From: Acidobacteriota bacterium
Lineage (GTDB): Bacteria; Acidobacteriota; Vicinamibacteria; Vicinamibacterales; Vicinamibacteraceae
NCBI GenBank assembly: GCA_020845575.1
Contig: JADLFL010000016.1
Location: 1 to 64,000, forward strand
Direction of reading: 5' to 3'
DNA: 64,000 bases
Every line of letters begins with the position of its first letter. Position 1 is the stretch's first letter. This document shows positions 1 to 8,650 of this stretch, in pieces. Under the pieces are notes generated by a model. It did not search any database. It had not been told where the DNA came from and saw only the letters and a program-made list of their open reading frames with translations. Made by a program: the position numbers and the translations under genes.

Positions 1-492
1 AGCCGGAAGGTCGTGGGGATCTGCAAGCAGTACGCGCAGAAGGGGATGTTCAACATCTTCCTCGGCGTGTTCTTCGGCACGCTCGCGTTCGCGTTCTACG
101 AGCCGTTCTTCTTCATCGGCTATCTCGTGTCGATTGCGCTCTTCGGGCTGTACCAGGCGATCTTCATGGCCAACGCCGGTGGGGCGTGGGACAACGCCAA
201 GAAGATCGTGGAGACCGAACTCAAGGCGAAGGGCACGCCGCTGCACGACGCGACGGTGGTGGGCGACACCGTCGGCGATCCGTTCAAGGACACCTCGTCT
301 GTCGCGATGAACCCCGTGATCAAGTTCACCACGTTGTTCGGCCTGCTGGCGGTCGAACTGGCGGTGAGCATGAAGGGCGCCGACTACGCACACACGCCGG
401 CCACGCTCGCGCTCACGGCAGCGTTCCTCGTCGTGTCGGTGTACTTCGTCTACAGGTCGTTCTACGGGATGCAGATCTCGAAGAAGGCGTAA
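1..492 (+). CDS. hppA: Membrane-bound ion-translocating pyrophosphatase, C-terminal part (5' end outside window)
   Basis: This is the last ~163 residues of an integral-membrane pyrophosphatase, which couples PPi hydrolysis to H+ or Na+ export across the inner membrane. The frame is open from base 1, so the true start lies upstream. Diagnostic motifs are GGAWDNAKK (bases ~178-204) and GDTVGDPFKDT (bases ~262-294), which belong to the conserved cytoplasmic PPi/Mg-binding loops of the family. Hydrophobic helices lie on either side of these motifs, and a final helix precedes the C-terminal QISKKA. The residue that separates K+-dependent from K+-independent enzymes is not in the visible part, so the transported ion cannot be assigned. 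The next gene converges on it with one base between the stops. Confidence 0.93.
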   Translation, partial: SRKVVGICKQYAQKGMFNIFLGVFFGTLAFAFYEPFFFIGYLVSIALFGLYQAIFMANAGGAWDNAKKIVETELKAKGTPLHDATVVGDTVGDPFKDTSSVAMNPVIKFTTLFGLLAVELAVSMKGADYAHTPATLALTAAFLVVSVYFVYRSFYGMQISKKA

Positions 493-493
493 A

Positions 494-2920
494 TCAGTGC
501 ACCAGCGCGTCGACGGTGGGAGCCGTTGACGCGCCCGGTCCGGCGCCGTCCATCCGGCGCCCGTAGCGTTCGAGCATCGCGCGCAGGTCGTCGAAACGCA
601 GGGGCTTGGGCAGGTAGTCGTCCATGCCCGCGTCGATGCAGCGCTGCCTGTCGCCTTCCATGGCGTTGGCCGTGAGCGCCACGATCAGCGTGCGCGCCGC
701 GCCGCGCTCCTCACGCTCGCGGATGAGCGCGGTGGCCTGGTATCCATCGCACTCGGGCATCTGGCAGTCCATCAGCACGATGTCGTACGGCAGCCGCCCG
801 AGCGCCTCGACCACCTCGAGGCCGTTGGTCACGGCGTCGACGCGATGTCCGAGTTTCTCCAGCATGCGCACGGCCACGCGCTGGTTCACGGCGTTGTCCT
901 CGGCCAGCAGGAGGCGCAGGCGCCTGACCGCCGCCCCGGCGCGTTCCGTCGTGCTCGTCGTGCCTGATGCGGCCGCGGCGGCACCCGCACCCGGCGACAC
1001 GGGCGCCGACTGCAGGGACAGGGCGCGCGTGAGGGCCTGCAGGAGGTACCGCTTGCGCACCGGCTTGGTCACCAGGCCGTTGAAGCCGTGGGCGAGCGCT
1101 TCGTCGAGTGCGCCCGGCGTCACGACAGACGACGACAGCAGCAGGGGGAGCGCCCCTGTCGTCGCGCGCGCGCGCACCAGGCCGCCCAGCGTGTAGCCGT
1201 CGATGCCGGGCATCTGCTGATCGACGATCGCGAAGTCGAACCCCTGTCCCGTGGCGTCGGCCGCATCGAGGGCCGCCATCGCACCCTGGGGCGTCGAGAC
1301 GCACGTCACGTCCACGCCCCAGGCCGTGAGCAGGCAGCGGAATACGTGGAGACTGATTTCGTGGTCGTCGACGCAGAGCGCGCGCCTGCCGCGCAGTTGC
1401 GCGGTCGTCACCTCGTCGCCGTTGCCCCCCACGTGCTCCACGCGCACCGTGAACCAGAACGTGCTGCCATGGCCGGGCACGCTGCGGATGCCGACCTCTC
1501 CACCCATCGCTTCAGCCAGGTGCCGGCTGATCGCAAGGCCGAGGCCGGTGCCGCCGTACTTGCGCGTGGTCGATGCATCGGCCTGCGTGAACGGCTGGAA
1601 CAATCGCTGCTGCACGTGCGTGGGGACGCCGACGCCCGTGTCTGTCACTTCGAACCGGATCCTGGACGGGAAGCCCACTGTCTCGTCCACCGAGACGTGG
1701 ACGCTCACCGACCCGTGGGCGGTGAACTTCACGGCGTTGCCGAGCAGGTTCAGCAGCACCTGCCTGATGCGGCCCGGATCGCCCTTGACCATCTGCGGCA
1801 CGTCCGGCGCCGCGAAGCAGCCGCACTCGAGGCCCTTCTTCCTCGCGCTCTCGGCCACGAGATCGAGGGCGTCCTCGACCATCGCGCGCATGTCGAAGTC
1901 GACGGTCTCCAGCGCGAGCTTGCCCGCCTCGACCTTCGAGAAGTCGAGGATGTCGTTGACGATCGTCAGCAGGTGCTCGGCCGACGCCCTGACGGCCTCG
2001 CCGTATTCGCGTTGCTCGGCGCCGAGCGGCGTGTCGAGCAGCAGGCCCGTCATGCCGATGATGCCGTTCATCGGCGTCCGGATCTCGTGACTCATCGTCG
2101 CGAGGAAGCCGCTCTTGGCGGCGGTGGCGGCCAGCGCCGTATCGCGCGCCTCCGCCAGTTCCACGGCGTGTGTCTCCAGTTCCGCGAGGTAGCGTCCCCG
2201 GTCGGCTTCGGCCACGGCTTCGACGGTGTTGTCCTGCACGAAGGACCACACCATCGGCGCGCCGCTGGCGTCGCGCATCAGCGTGCCCGTGAGCAGGACC
2301 GGCAGTTCCGTGCCGTCGCGCGCGAGCAGGTGCGTCCGGAGCGGACCGAACGATCCGCGCGCCTTCATCTCGTCGCGCTGCGCGCGCAGCACGTCCTTGT
2401 CGAGCAACAGATCGCCCGGCTCCATCGACGAGAGTTCCTCGGAGGAGTAGCCGAGCATCGCCAGGAGCGCGGGGTTGACGTGCTCGATGGCGCGGTCCGC
2501 ACGCGAGAGCATCAGACCGAGCGGCGAGGTCAGGAACAGGCCGCGAAACTGCACCTCCGACGCCATCAACTGGTCGCGCACCATCGCCAGCGCCTTGAGC
2601 GATGCCTGCAGCGAGGCGTTGCTCGTGGTCAGGGCCTCTGCGTGTTCGCGACTGGTGGCGTAGACGCGCGTCGCCAGCCCCGCCACGCCCGCCAGCAGCA
2701 GGCCGGGGACCAGGACCAGGATCGGCAGTCCGTCCACGTGGCTGGCCTGCTGCGAACCGAGGGCCGTGGCAAAGGCGATGGTGCACGCGGCGAGGACCAC
2801 CGTGATCGTGGCCGGGACCCAGCGCCGCCACGTCGTGTGCATGCGCCGCAGGTACACCGCCAGCTTCGCGGCGGGGAGTGCCAGAGGGACACGGTCGGAA
2901 GAAAGGGAGTCGGCGGGCAC
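494..2920 (-). CDS. Hybrid sensor histidine kinase (2 TM, PAS, HisKA, HATPase, two receivers)
   Basis: This 808-aa BarA-like hybrid kinase has two hydrophobic segments (~36-57 and ~65-86), a PAS domain (~121-235), a short coiled linker, then HisKA with phospho-acceptor His278 in the SHEIRTPMNG box. The ATPase domain has an N box at 385-400 (NLLGNAVKF), DTGVGV at ~427 and GGTGLGL at ~456. Two receivers follow, with phospho-Asp567 (VDQQMPG) and Asp718 (MDCQMP), so an internal His-Asp relay is possible. There is no separate HPt domain or output domain, so a partner elsewhere is inferred. The GTG start at 2920 is the furthest upstream. It has no strong SD, and a later start is possible. The signal sensed is unknown; the short inter-helix loop argues against a large periplasmic sensor. 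Confidence 0.93.
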   Translation of the reverse strand: MPADSLSSDRVPLALPAAKLAVYLRRMHTTWRRWVPATITVVLAACTIAFATALGSQQASHVDGLPILVLVPGLLLAGVAGLATRVYATSREHAEALTTSNASLQASLKALAMVRDQLMASEVQFRGLFLTSPLGLMLSRADRAIEHVNPALLAMLGYSSEELSSMEPGDLLLDKDVLRAQRDEMKARGSFGPLRTHLLARDGTELPVLLTGTLMRDASGAPMVWSFVQDNTVEAVAEADRGRYLAELETHAVELAEARDTALAATAAKSGFLATMSHEIRTPMNGIIGMTGLLLDTPLGAEQREYGEAVRASAEHLLTIVNDILDFSKVEAGKLALETVDFDMRAMVEDALDLVAESARKKGLECGCFAAPDVPQMVKGDPGRIRQVLLNLLGNAVKFTAHGSVSVHVSVDETVGFPSRIRFEVTDTGVGVPTHVQQRLFQPFTQADASTTRKYGGTGLGLAISRHLAEAMGGEVGIRSVPGHGSTFWFTVRVEHVGGNGDEVTTAQLRGRRALCVDDHEISLHVFRCLLTAWGVDVTCVSTPQGAMAALDAADATGQGFDFAIVDQQMPGIDGYTLGGLVRARATTGALPLLLSSSVVTPGALDEALAHGFNGLVTKPVRKRYLLQALTRALSLQSAPVSPGAGAAAAASGTTSTTERAGAAVRRLRLLLAEDNAVNQRVAVRMLEKLGHRVDAVTNGLEVVEALGRLPYDIVLMDCQMPECDGYQATALIREREERGAARTLIVALTANAMEGDRQRCIDAGMDDYLPKPLRFDDLRAMLERYGRRMDGAGPGASTAPTVDALVH

Positions 2921-2981
2921 GAGGCGTCTGCGGAGCGACTGTGGTCGTCCTCCGCAGACATCGGCCGGATTGCCCGCGGCT

Positions 2982-4217
2982 TTACCGCGACTGCTGGCGG
3001 AGGCCCCTGACTTTCATCGGCAGGCCGAACAGGTCGATGAACCCGCGGGCGGCCGTGATGTCGTAGTCGGCCATGGCGAAGCTCGCCAGGCTCGTGTCGT
3101 AGAGCGACTGCGGCGACGTGGCGCTCACGGCCGTGGCGCGGCCCTTGTACAGCTTCACGCGCACCTGGCCGGTGACGACCTGGTTGGCATGGTCCACGAA
3201 CGCCTGCAGGGCCTCGCGCAGCGGATGGAACCACTGGCCGTAGTACACCAGTTCGCCGTACTTCAGGGCGATGCGCTGCTTCTCGTGATAGAGCTCGCGT
3301 TCGAGGCAGATCTGTTCGAGCGCCTTGTGGGCCTCGTAGAGAATCGTGCCACCCGGGGTCTCGTAGACGCCGCGGCTCTTCATCCCCACGAGCCGGTTCT
3401 CCACCAGCGTCACCTGGCCCACGCCATGACGTCCGCCGATCTCGTTCAGCAGGGCGATGAGGGCGTGTCCCTTGCCCTGGAACCGCTTCTTGTTGACGGC
3501 GACAGGCACGCCGGCCTCGAAGTCGATGGTGACGTACTCGGCGCGATTGGGGGCCCTGGACGGCGGCACCGAGATCGCGTACACGCGGTCGTTGGGCTCC
3601 GAGGCGGGATCCTCGATCTCGGCACCCTCGTGGCTGATGTGCCACAGGTTGCGATCCTGCGAGTAGATCTTCTTCTTGGTCTGGGCGATCGGGATGCCGT
3701 GCTTGCGCGCGTAGTCGATGGCCGTCTCGCGATCGGTGAGCCCATCGTCGAGGAACTGCTGATCCTTCCAGGGCGAGACGATCTTCAGCGTCGGATCGAG
3801 CGCCTGATAGGTGAGTTCGAAGCGGACCTGATCGTTGCCCTTGCCCGTCGCACCATGCCCGACGGCGTCGGCACCCACCTTCTGTGCGTACAGCACCTGG
3901 TGCTTCGCGATGAGCGGACGCGCGATACTCGTGCCGAGCAGGTAGTCCTGCTCGTACGTGGCGTGGGCGCGCAGCATCGGGAAGCAATACTCTTCGGCGA
4001 ATTCCTTGCGCAGATCCTTGACGAGGACGGCGTCGGCGCCGCTCTGGCGCGCCTTCGTCTCGATGGCTTTCAGCTCATCCCCCTGACCGAGCTCGGCGGC
4101 GAAGGCGTAGAGCTTGACGCCGGGATACCGCGACTTGAGCCACGGCAGGATGACGGACGTGTCGAGGCCGCCGGAATAGGCGAGCACGATCTTCTTGGGC
4201 GATGACGCAGCACTCAT
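2982..4217 (-). CDS. argG: Argininosuccinate synthase
   Basis: A 411-aa cytoplasmic enzyme that joins citrulline and aspartate using ATP, the penultimate step of arginine synthesis. The ATP-pyrophosphatase P-loop AYSGGLDTS is at residues ~13-21, and length and sequence fit the family throughout. I place the start at ATG 4217 rather than further upstream, because family similarity begins there and a TATACT hexamer ends 8 nt before it, suggesting a leaderless transcript. No other arg genes are adjacent. It is divergent from a sensor kinase with a 281-nt gap that includes an AT-rich patch at ~4380-4430. Confidence 0.97.
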   Translation of the reverse strand: MSAASSPKKIVLAYSGGLDTSVILPWLKSRYPGVKLYAFAAELGQGDELKAIETKARQSGADAVLVKDLRKEFAEEYCFPMLRAHATYEQDYLLGTSIARPLIAKHQVLYAQKVGADAVGHGATGKGNDQVRFELTYQALDPTLKIVSPWKDQQFLDDGLTDRETAIDYARKHGIPIAQTKKKIYSQDRNLWHISHEGAEIEDPASEPNDRVYAISVPPSRAPNRAEYVTIDFEAGVPVAVNKKRFQGKGHALIALLNEIGGRHGVGQVTLVENRLVGMKSRGVYETPGGTILYEAHKALEQICLERELYHEKQRIALKYGELVYYGQWFHPLREALQAFVDHANQVVTGQVRVKLYKGRATAVSATSPQSLYDTSLASFAMADYDITAARGFIDLFGLPMKVRGLRQQSR

Positions 4218-4225
4218 GACCGCCC

Positions 4226-4231
4226 AGTATA
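4226..4231 (-). promoter_or_regulatory. Candidate -10 (TATACT) for argG, leaderless spacing
   Basis: TATACT on the minus strand ends 8 nt before the argG ATG. No SD sequence fits in that gap. No good -35 is visible upstream. Confidence 0.5.
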
Positions 4232-4441
4232 GGGGCAAGTGACGCTCTGCCTCGCCTGTCGCCCTGAACAGATCTGTAATCGACGACTGTCGGGACGAGC
4301 GCCATGTCGTGCCTGCACAAGACCTTCGGTGTGGCGACATTTGTCCTGCGCCGGAGCGGCATCGGAGGTACGCGCGACGAGCACTTACGAAATTCGTTCA
4401 ACTCCAATAAAGTCAAATAGTTACGACGCATCAACAGACGC

Positions 4442-4469
4442 TTGATTTGCTGCGGGAACTGGTCACAAT
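4442..4469 (+). promoter_or_regulatory. Candidate promoter for the receiver/PAS/kinase gene
   Basis: TTGATT (4442-4447), a 16-bp spacer and CACAAT (4464-4469) lie just upstream of the ATG at 4499. Each box matches the sigma-70 consensus at four of six positions, so this is a weak call. Confidence 0.3.
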
Positions 4470-4498
4470 GGCTGAGTCGGCTCGTGCCGTCAGTCGCC

Positions 4499-6526
4499 AT
4501 GTCCTGTGTCCTGATCGTCGACGATGAAGTGGAGAGCCGCACGCGCCTGCGGACGTGGCTGCAGGCGGAGGGCCATGTGGTCACCGAGGCCGCCAACGGC
4601 CTCGATGCGCTCGAGCGAGCGCGACAGCACCCGCCCGATCTCGTCGTCTCGGACATCCTGATGCCGCAGATGGACGGCTTCGCGTTGTGCCGCGCCACGC
4701 GATCCGAACCGCTTTTCGCTCGCGCGCCGTTCGTCTTCTACACGAGCACGCACACGACGGCGGAGGACGTCGCGCGGGCGACGCGCCTCGGCGCCTCGCG
4801 GTTCGTCGTCAAGTCGATGGCCGCCGAGGAGATCATCCGCGCCGTCACCGACGCACTGCGGGAGGACGATGCGGCGCCGCGCGCGCCCGGCGACGGGGGG
4901 CTCGGCGAGACCGAGTCGTGGCGCCTCTACAACGAGGCGCTGATCGCGGCGCTGGAGCGTCGCAATCTCGAGTTGATCGACGAGGTGCACTCGTTGAACG
5001 GCCTGTTGCGCGTGCTCGATCACGTCCCGTCGCTCGTGAGCGTGACCGACACGTACGGGCGCATCGAGTTCGTGAACAGGCGCTTCGAGGAAGTCACCGG
5101 GTATTCGACGGGCGACGTGCGTGGGCAGACGCATGCCGTACTGCGCACGCGTCACACAGACGCCGGCCAGGCCTTCGAGATTCGCGCCGCGCTGCTGACC
5201 GGCCAGTCGTGGCGCGGCGAGTTCGAGCACAGGCGCCGCGACGGCTCACCGTTCTTCGAGCGTGCGGTGATCCTGCCCGTGTTCGGCGCGCGTGGCACTG
5301 TCATGCACTTCGTCCGCGTGTCGGAGGATGTCACCGAGGAAAAGGCGCGCGCCGTCGCGCGCGCGACCAGCGAGGCGCGTCAACGGCACCAGCGCTTCGA
5401 GTCGGCGGGACGGCTGGCTGGCGGCATCGCGCACGACTTCAACGACCTGCTCACCGTGGTGGTCGGTCACGCGCATCTGCTGCTGGGGCAACTGCCGCCG
5501 AGCGATCCACTGCGTGAAGACGTCGAGGCCATCCTCGACGCCGCCACGCGCGGCGCCGGCATCACGCAGCAACTCCTCACGTTCGCGCGGCGCGACGTCG
5601 TGCACCCGCTCGTACTGGATCCGGCGCACGCGATCGCCGCGCTCGCGCGCACGCTGCAGCGGCTGGCGGGCGACGAGATCAGACTGGGGTTCTCGCTGGG
5701 ACCCGACATCTGGCCCGTGCTGATCGATCCGGCACCCTTCGACAGGATGATCATCGACCTGGTCACGAACGCGTGCGGGGCGATCCGCGGGAGTGGAGCG
5801 GTCGACCTCTCGTTGCGTAACGTATCGCTCACGGGTCCAGACGCCACGTCGCACGGCGGATTGCGCGCGGGCGAGTACGTGGCGTTGCGCGTGAGCGACA
5901 CGGGAGCGGGAATCCCCGAGTCGGCGCTGCCGCACGTCTTCGAGCCGTTCTTTGCGAGCGATTCGCCGTCGCGTCACACCGGGCTCGGCACGGCGAGCAT
6001 CGTCGGCGCCGTGGAACAGGCCGGTGGTCATGTCGAAGTGGAGCGCACGGGCGAAGGCGGCACGACGTTCCTCGTCCTGCTGCCGCGCGCGTCCGGCGCG
6101 GCCGCCGCCGCGGCGTCGATGGCGCCGGCCGGGGCGCCGGCTGGTGCCATCGACGGTTCGGAGCGCATCCTGCTGGTGGAGGACGAGCCTGCCGTGCTCG
6201 AGCTCGTGCGGCGCACGCTGGAGTCGTTCGGGTATACGGTGCTGCACGCGAGCACGCCCGAGCGCGCGATCCGCGCGATGCAGGAGCCTGATGCGCGCGT
6301 CGACCTCCTCCTGGCCGACATCGTCATGCCCGGCATGAACGGACGCGAGCTCGCGACGCAGTTGCGCGGGCTGGATCCGGCGCTGCGCGTCCTGTTCATG
6401 TCCGGCTACGCCAGCGACGTGGTCACCGAACGCGGCCTGCTGTCGGCCGATGACGCGCTCATCACCAAGCCGTTCAGTCCGACCGCGCTGGCCGCCCGCG
6501 TCCGCGACGTCCTGTCGGGGAAGTAG
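4499..6526 (+). CDS. Receiver-PAS-histidine kinase-receiver hybrid
   Basis: A 675-aa soluble signalling protein with no membrane segment. It has an N-terminal receiver (phospho-Asp52 in SDILMP, Lys105), a PAS domain (~170-280), a HisKA-like segment with His312 in GGIAHDFNDLL, an HATPase domain (Asn424; DTGAGIP at ~468) and a C-terminal receiver (Asp607 in ADIVMP). The H box belongs to the family that usually reads HDFNN, here HDFND. The N-terminal receiver implies that it is itself phosphorylated by another kinase. The ATG at 4499 is chosen because the receiver fold (CVLIVDDE) begins at once; an upstream in-frame ATG at 4442 would add 19 residues unlike the family. Confidence 0.92.
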   Translation: MSCVLIVDDEVESRTRLRTWLQAEGHVVTEAANGLDALERARQHPPDLVVSDILMPQMDGFALCRATRSEPLFARAPFVFYTSTHTTAEDVARATRLGASRFVVKSMAAEEIIRAVTDALREDDAAPRAPGDGGLGETESWRLYNEALIAALERRNLELIDEVHSLNGLLRVLDHVPSLVSVTDTYGRIEFVNRRFEEVTGYSTGDVRGQTHAVLRTRHTDAGQAFEIRAALLTGQSWRGEFEHRRRDGSPFFERAVILPVFGARGTVMHFVRVSEDVTEEKARAVARATSEARQRHQRFESAGRLAGGIAHDFNDLLTVVVGHAHLLLGQLPPSDPLREDVEAILDAATRGAGITQQLLTFARRDVVHPLVLDPAHAIAALARTLQRLAGDEIRLGFSLGPDIWPVLIDPAPFDRMIIDLVTNACGAIRGSGAVDLSLRNVSLTGPDATSHGGLRAGEYVALRVSDTGAGIPESALPHVFEPFFASDSPSRHTGLGTASIVGAVEQAGGHVEVERTGEGGTTFLVLLPRASGAAAAAASMAPAGAPAGAIDGSERILLVEDEPAVLELVRRTLESFGYTVLHASTPERAIRAMQEPDARVDLLLADIVMPGMNGRELATQLRGLDPALRVLFMSGYASDVVTERGLLSADDALITKPFSPTALAARVRDVLSGK

Positions 6527-6566
6527 CCCGGTAACCGGCAGCGGGCAACCGAAACGCCACTCGCAG

Positions 6567-6630
6567 GTAGCCGCCGGATTCCATCCGGCGGACGAGCATC
6601 ACTGACTGCCGGATGAAGTCCGGCAGCTAC
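6567..6630. repeat. Inverted pair of REP-like hairpins
   Basis: Hairpin 1 has a perfect 9-bp stem, CCGCCGGAT (6571-6579) with ATCCGGCGG (6583-6591). Hairpin 2 has an 8-bp stem, CTGCCGGA (6606-6613) with TCCGGCAG (6619-6626). The reverse complement of hairpin 2 plus its flank (GTAGCTGCCGGA...) matches hairpin 1 plus its flank (GTAGCCGCCGGA...), so they are two inverted copies of one ~25-bp element. No T-run follows either, so they are not ordinary terminators. Confidence 0.75.
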
Positions 6631-6640
6631 GCGGATGGAG

Positions 6641-6662
6641 CGAACGGATTTGAACCCGTGCG
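6641..6662. repeat. Imperfect palindrome, relative of the 41.8-kb palindrome
   Basis: CGAACGGATT-TG-AACCCGTGCG is a two-mismatch version of the perfect palindrome at 41809-41830. It lies 33 nt before the ppk2 start. Confidence 0.6.
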
Positions 6663-6682
6663 TCCGGCGCACGATCCGCTGC

Positions 6683-6688
6683 TACCAT
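6683..6688 (+). promoter_or_regulatory. Candidate -10 (TACCAT) for ppk2, leaderless spacing
   Basis: TACCAT ends 7 nt before the ATG at 6696, with no SD between. No convincing -35 was seen. Confidence 0.4.
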
Positions 6689-6695
6689 CGCACGC

Positions 6696-7607
6696 ATGCT
6701 GACGATGAAGGAGGCGAGCCGCCTGTTCCGCGTGGAGCCGGGGTCGCGCCTGCGACTGAAGAAGCACGATCCGGCGTGGGCCGGCGATGCGGATCTGAAG
6801 CGCCTCGAGCACGACGAACTCAAGGCCACGGCCCGCGCGTTCGTCGAGCAGAACCTCGTGAGGCTGAACGAGGCGCAGGACCGGCTCGCGTCCAACGATG
6901 TGTACTCCGTGCTGGTCGTGCTGCAGGCGATCGACGCGGCGGGCAAGGACGGCATGATCAAGCACGTGATGTCGGGCCTGAACCCGCAGGGTTGCCAGGT
7001 GTTCAGCTTCAAGCGCCCGTCGGAGGAGGAGCTCGATCACGACTTCCTGTGGCGCTATTGGCGCGCGCTGCCCGAGCGCGGCCGGATCGGCATCTTCAAC
7101 CGTTCCTACTACGAAGAGACGCTCGTGGTGCGCGTACACCCGGAAGTGCTGGAGCGCCAGCGGCTGCCGCCCGGTCCGCGCGACAGGACGTTCTGGGCCG
7201 AGCGCTACGAAGACATCAACGGTTTCGAACGGCACCTCACGCGCAACGGAACGCTCATCCTGAAGTTCTTCCTGCACATTTCGAAGAAGGAGCAGAAGAA
7301 GCGCTTCATGGAGCGGCTGGACAACCCGGACAAGCACTGGAAATTCGAGATGGCGGACCTGCGCGAGCGCGCGGTCTGGGACGAGTACCAGCACGCGTTC
7401 GAGGACACGCTCACGCAGACGAGTACGCCGTGGGCCCCATGGTGGGTGATTCCCTCGGACAACAAGTGGGTGTCGCGCGCGCTGGTCTCGGCCATCCTGA
7501 CCAACGCGATCGGTGGCCTGGGCCTGAAGCCCCGCCGCGTGTCGGAGGCGCAGTTGGTGACGCTGCGTGAAGCGCGAACGCGACTCCTGAGCGAACCGGA
7601 GGGCTGA
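6696..7607 (+). CDS. ppk2: PPK2-family polyphosphate:nucleotide phosphotransferase
   Basis: A 303-aa cytoplasmic enzyme of the PPK2 family, which moves phosphate between polyphosphate and nucleoside mono- or diphosphates. The Walker A-like segment is at ~78-86 (AIDAAGKDG), followed by SGLNPQG. The Walker B/lid region IGIFNRSYYEETL is at ~131-143. Length and order of motifs fit the single-domain subgroup annotated as PPK2-related. AMP versus ADP preference cannot be read from the sequence. ATG 6696 is used; an in-frame ATG 9 nt later is an alternative. The downstream unknown exported gene begins one base after the stop and has its own SD, so the two are probably cotranscribed. Confidence 0.92.
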   Translation: MLTMKEASRLFRVEPGSRLRLKKHDPAWAGDADLKRLEHDELKATARAFVEQNLVRLNEAQDRLASNDVYSVLVVLQAIDAAGKDGMIKHVMSGLNPQGCQVFSFKRPSEEELDHDFLWRYWRALPERGRIGIFNRSYYEETLVVRVHPEVLERQRLPPGPRDRTFWAERYEDINGFERHLTRNGTLILKFFLHISKKEQKKRFMERLDNPDKHWKFEMADLRERAVWDEYQHAFEDTLTQTSTPWAPWWVIPSDNKWVSRALVSAILTNAIGGLGLKPRRVSEAQLVTLREARTRLLSEPEG

Positions 7608-7608
7608 C

Positions 7609-8649
7609 GTGCGCGCATACCGACTGTTTGTCGCGTGTCTTGCCGCGACCGTGGCGGCCGGCGTTGCCGCGTCGACGCAGTCGCCGGTGCCCGAAGAGGT
7701 CCGGCGCCTGCTCTCGCGCGAGTTCACGTTCACCGACGCCCAGATCGCCGCGGCGCGGAGCGGTCAGCCCGTGGTCGCGTCGATGGCATCGAGCGTCGCT
7801 CGCGAGGTTGCCGTCGTGGGGGCGGTTCGCATCGCGGCGCCCGCGTCGCGGATGGTGGCGATGGTGCGTGACATCGAACGGCTGGAGCGTGGCAAGGGGT
7901 TTCTGGCGACGCACAAGTTCTCGTCGCCCCCGTCGCTTGCCGACGTGGCGACGCTGCGCCTGCCCGACGGCGACATCGAGGATCTCCGGTCGTGCCGTCC
8001 GGGACGCTGTGCCGTGAAGCTGGGGCGGGGCGCCTTCGACGATCTGGCACGCGTGGACTGGCGCGCGCCCAACGCCGCCGAGCAGGTCAACGGGTTCGCA
8101 CGACGCATGGCCGTGTCCTACGTGGAGCAGTACAAGGCCGACGGCAACAAGGCCCTGGCCGTCTACGTCGACACGCCGGATCCGATCGACATCGCGAAGG
8201 AGATCGACGACATGGTCAGGCGGTCGTCGGTGCTCACGTCCACACTGCCCGAGGTGTCGCGCTACCTCCTGGCCTACCCGGCAGGACGGCCGGCGTCGGT
8301 GGACGACTTCTTCTACTGGTCGCTGGCCGAGTTCGGCCTGAAGCCCGTCCTGCGCCTGAACCACACGGTCATCCATCCGACGGGCACATCGTCCGGACTG
8401 CAGTACGCCATCACGACCAAGCAGCTGTACGCGAGCCACTACTTCCACGCCGCGCTCGACGTGCGCGTGCTCCTCGACGATCCCGAGCAGCCGGGCCGCG
8501 CGCACTACCTGATCATGCTCAGCCTCGCGCGCGCCGATGGCCTCACGGGCATCTTCGGCGGCGTCGTGAAGCGCAAGGTCACGAGTGGCGGCGTCGCGGG
8601 TGTCCGCGCCACGCTCGCAGCCATGAAGAACAGGGCCGAGGGAAGGTAA
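7609..8649 (+). CDS. Exported protein of unknown function
   Basis: A 346-aa protein with a clear signal peptide (hydrophobic ~5-22, cleavage near VAAS). I do not recognise a named domain. The mature part is mixed alpha/beta with few charged repeats and a C-x(5)-C segment (SCRPGRCAVKLG, ~123-134). The motif LNHTVIHPTG is at ~249-258, and an aromatic run (LYASHYFHAALD) is near 271-282. The GTG at 7609 follows a GGAGG-type SD overlapping the ppk2 end. It is the second gene of the ppk2 transcript and converges on the next gene, with one base between the stops. Confidence 0.75.
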   Translation: MRAYRLFVACLAATVAAGVAASTQSPVPEEVRRLLSREFTFTDAQIAAARSGQPVVASMASSVAREVAVVGAVRIAAPASRMVAMVRDIERLERGKGFLATHKFSSPPSLADVATLRLPDGDIEDLRSCRPGRCAVKLGRGAFDDLARVDWRAPNAAEQVNGFARRMAVSYVEQYKADGNKALAVYVDTPDPIDIAKEIDDMVRRSSVLTSTLPEVSRYLLAYPAGRPASVDDFFYWSLAEFGLKPVLRLNHTVIHPTGTSSGLQYAITTKQLYASHYFHAALDVRVLLDDPEQPGRAHYLIMLSLARADGLTGIFGGVVKRKVTSGGVAGVRATLAAMKNRAEGR

Positions 8650-8650
8650 G

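Noticed and set aside
1088..3010. 640-codon plus-strand ORF
   Set aside because: It is antisense to the hybrid kinase, which has all its motifs. The product is Arg/His-rich with no fold, typical of GC-rich shadow frames.
6639..6665. tRNA-like 3' end (TTTGAACCC)
   Set aside because: The T-stem does not pair and no acceptor, anticodon or D arm is found. The bases belong to the palindromic repeat family shared with 41.8 kb.
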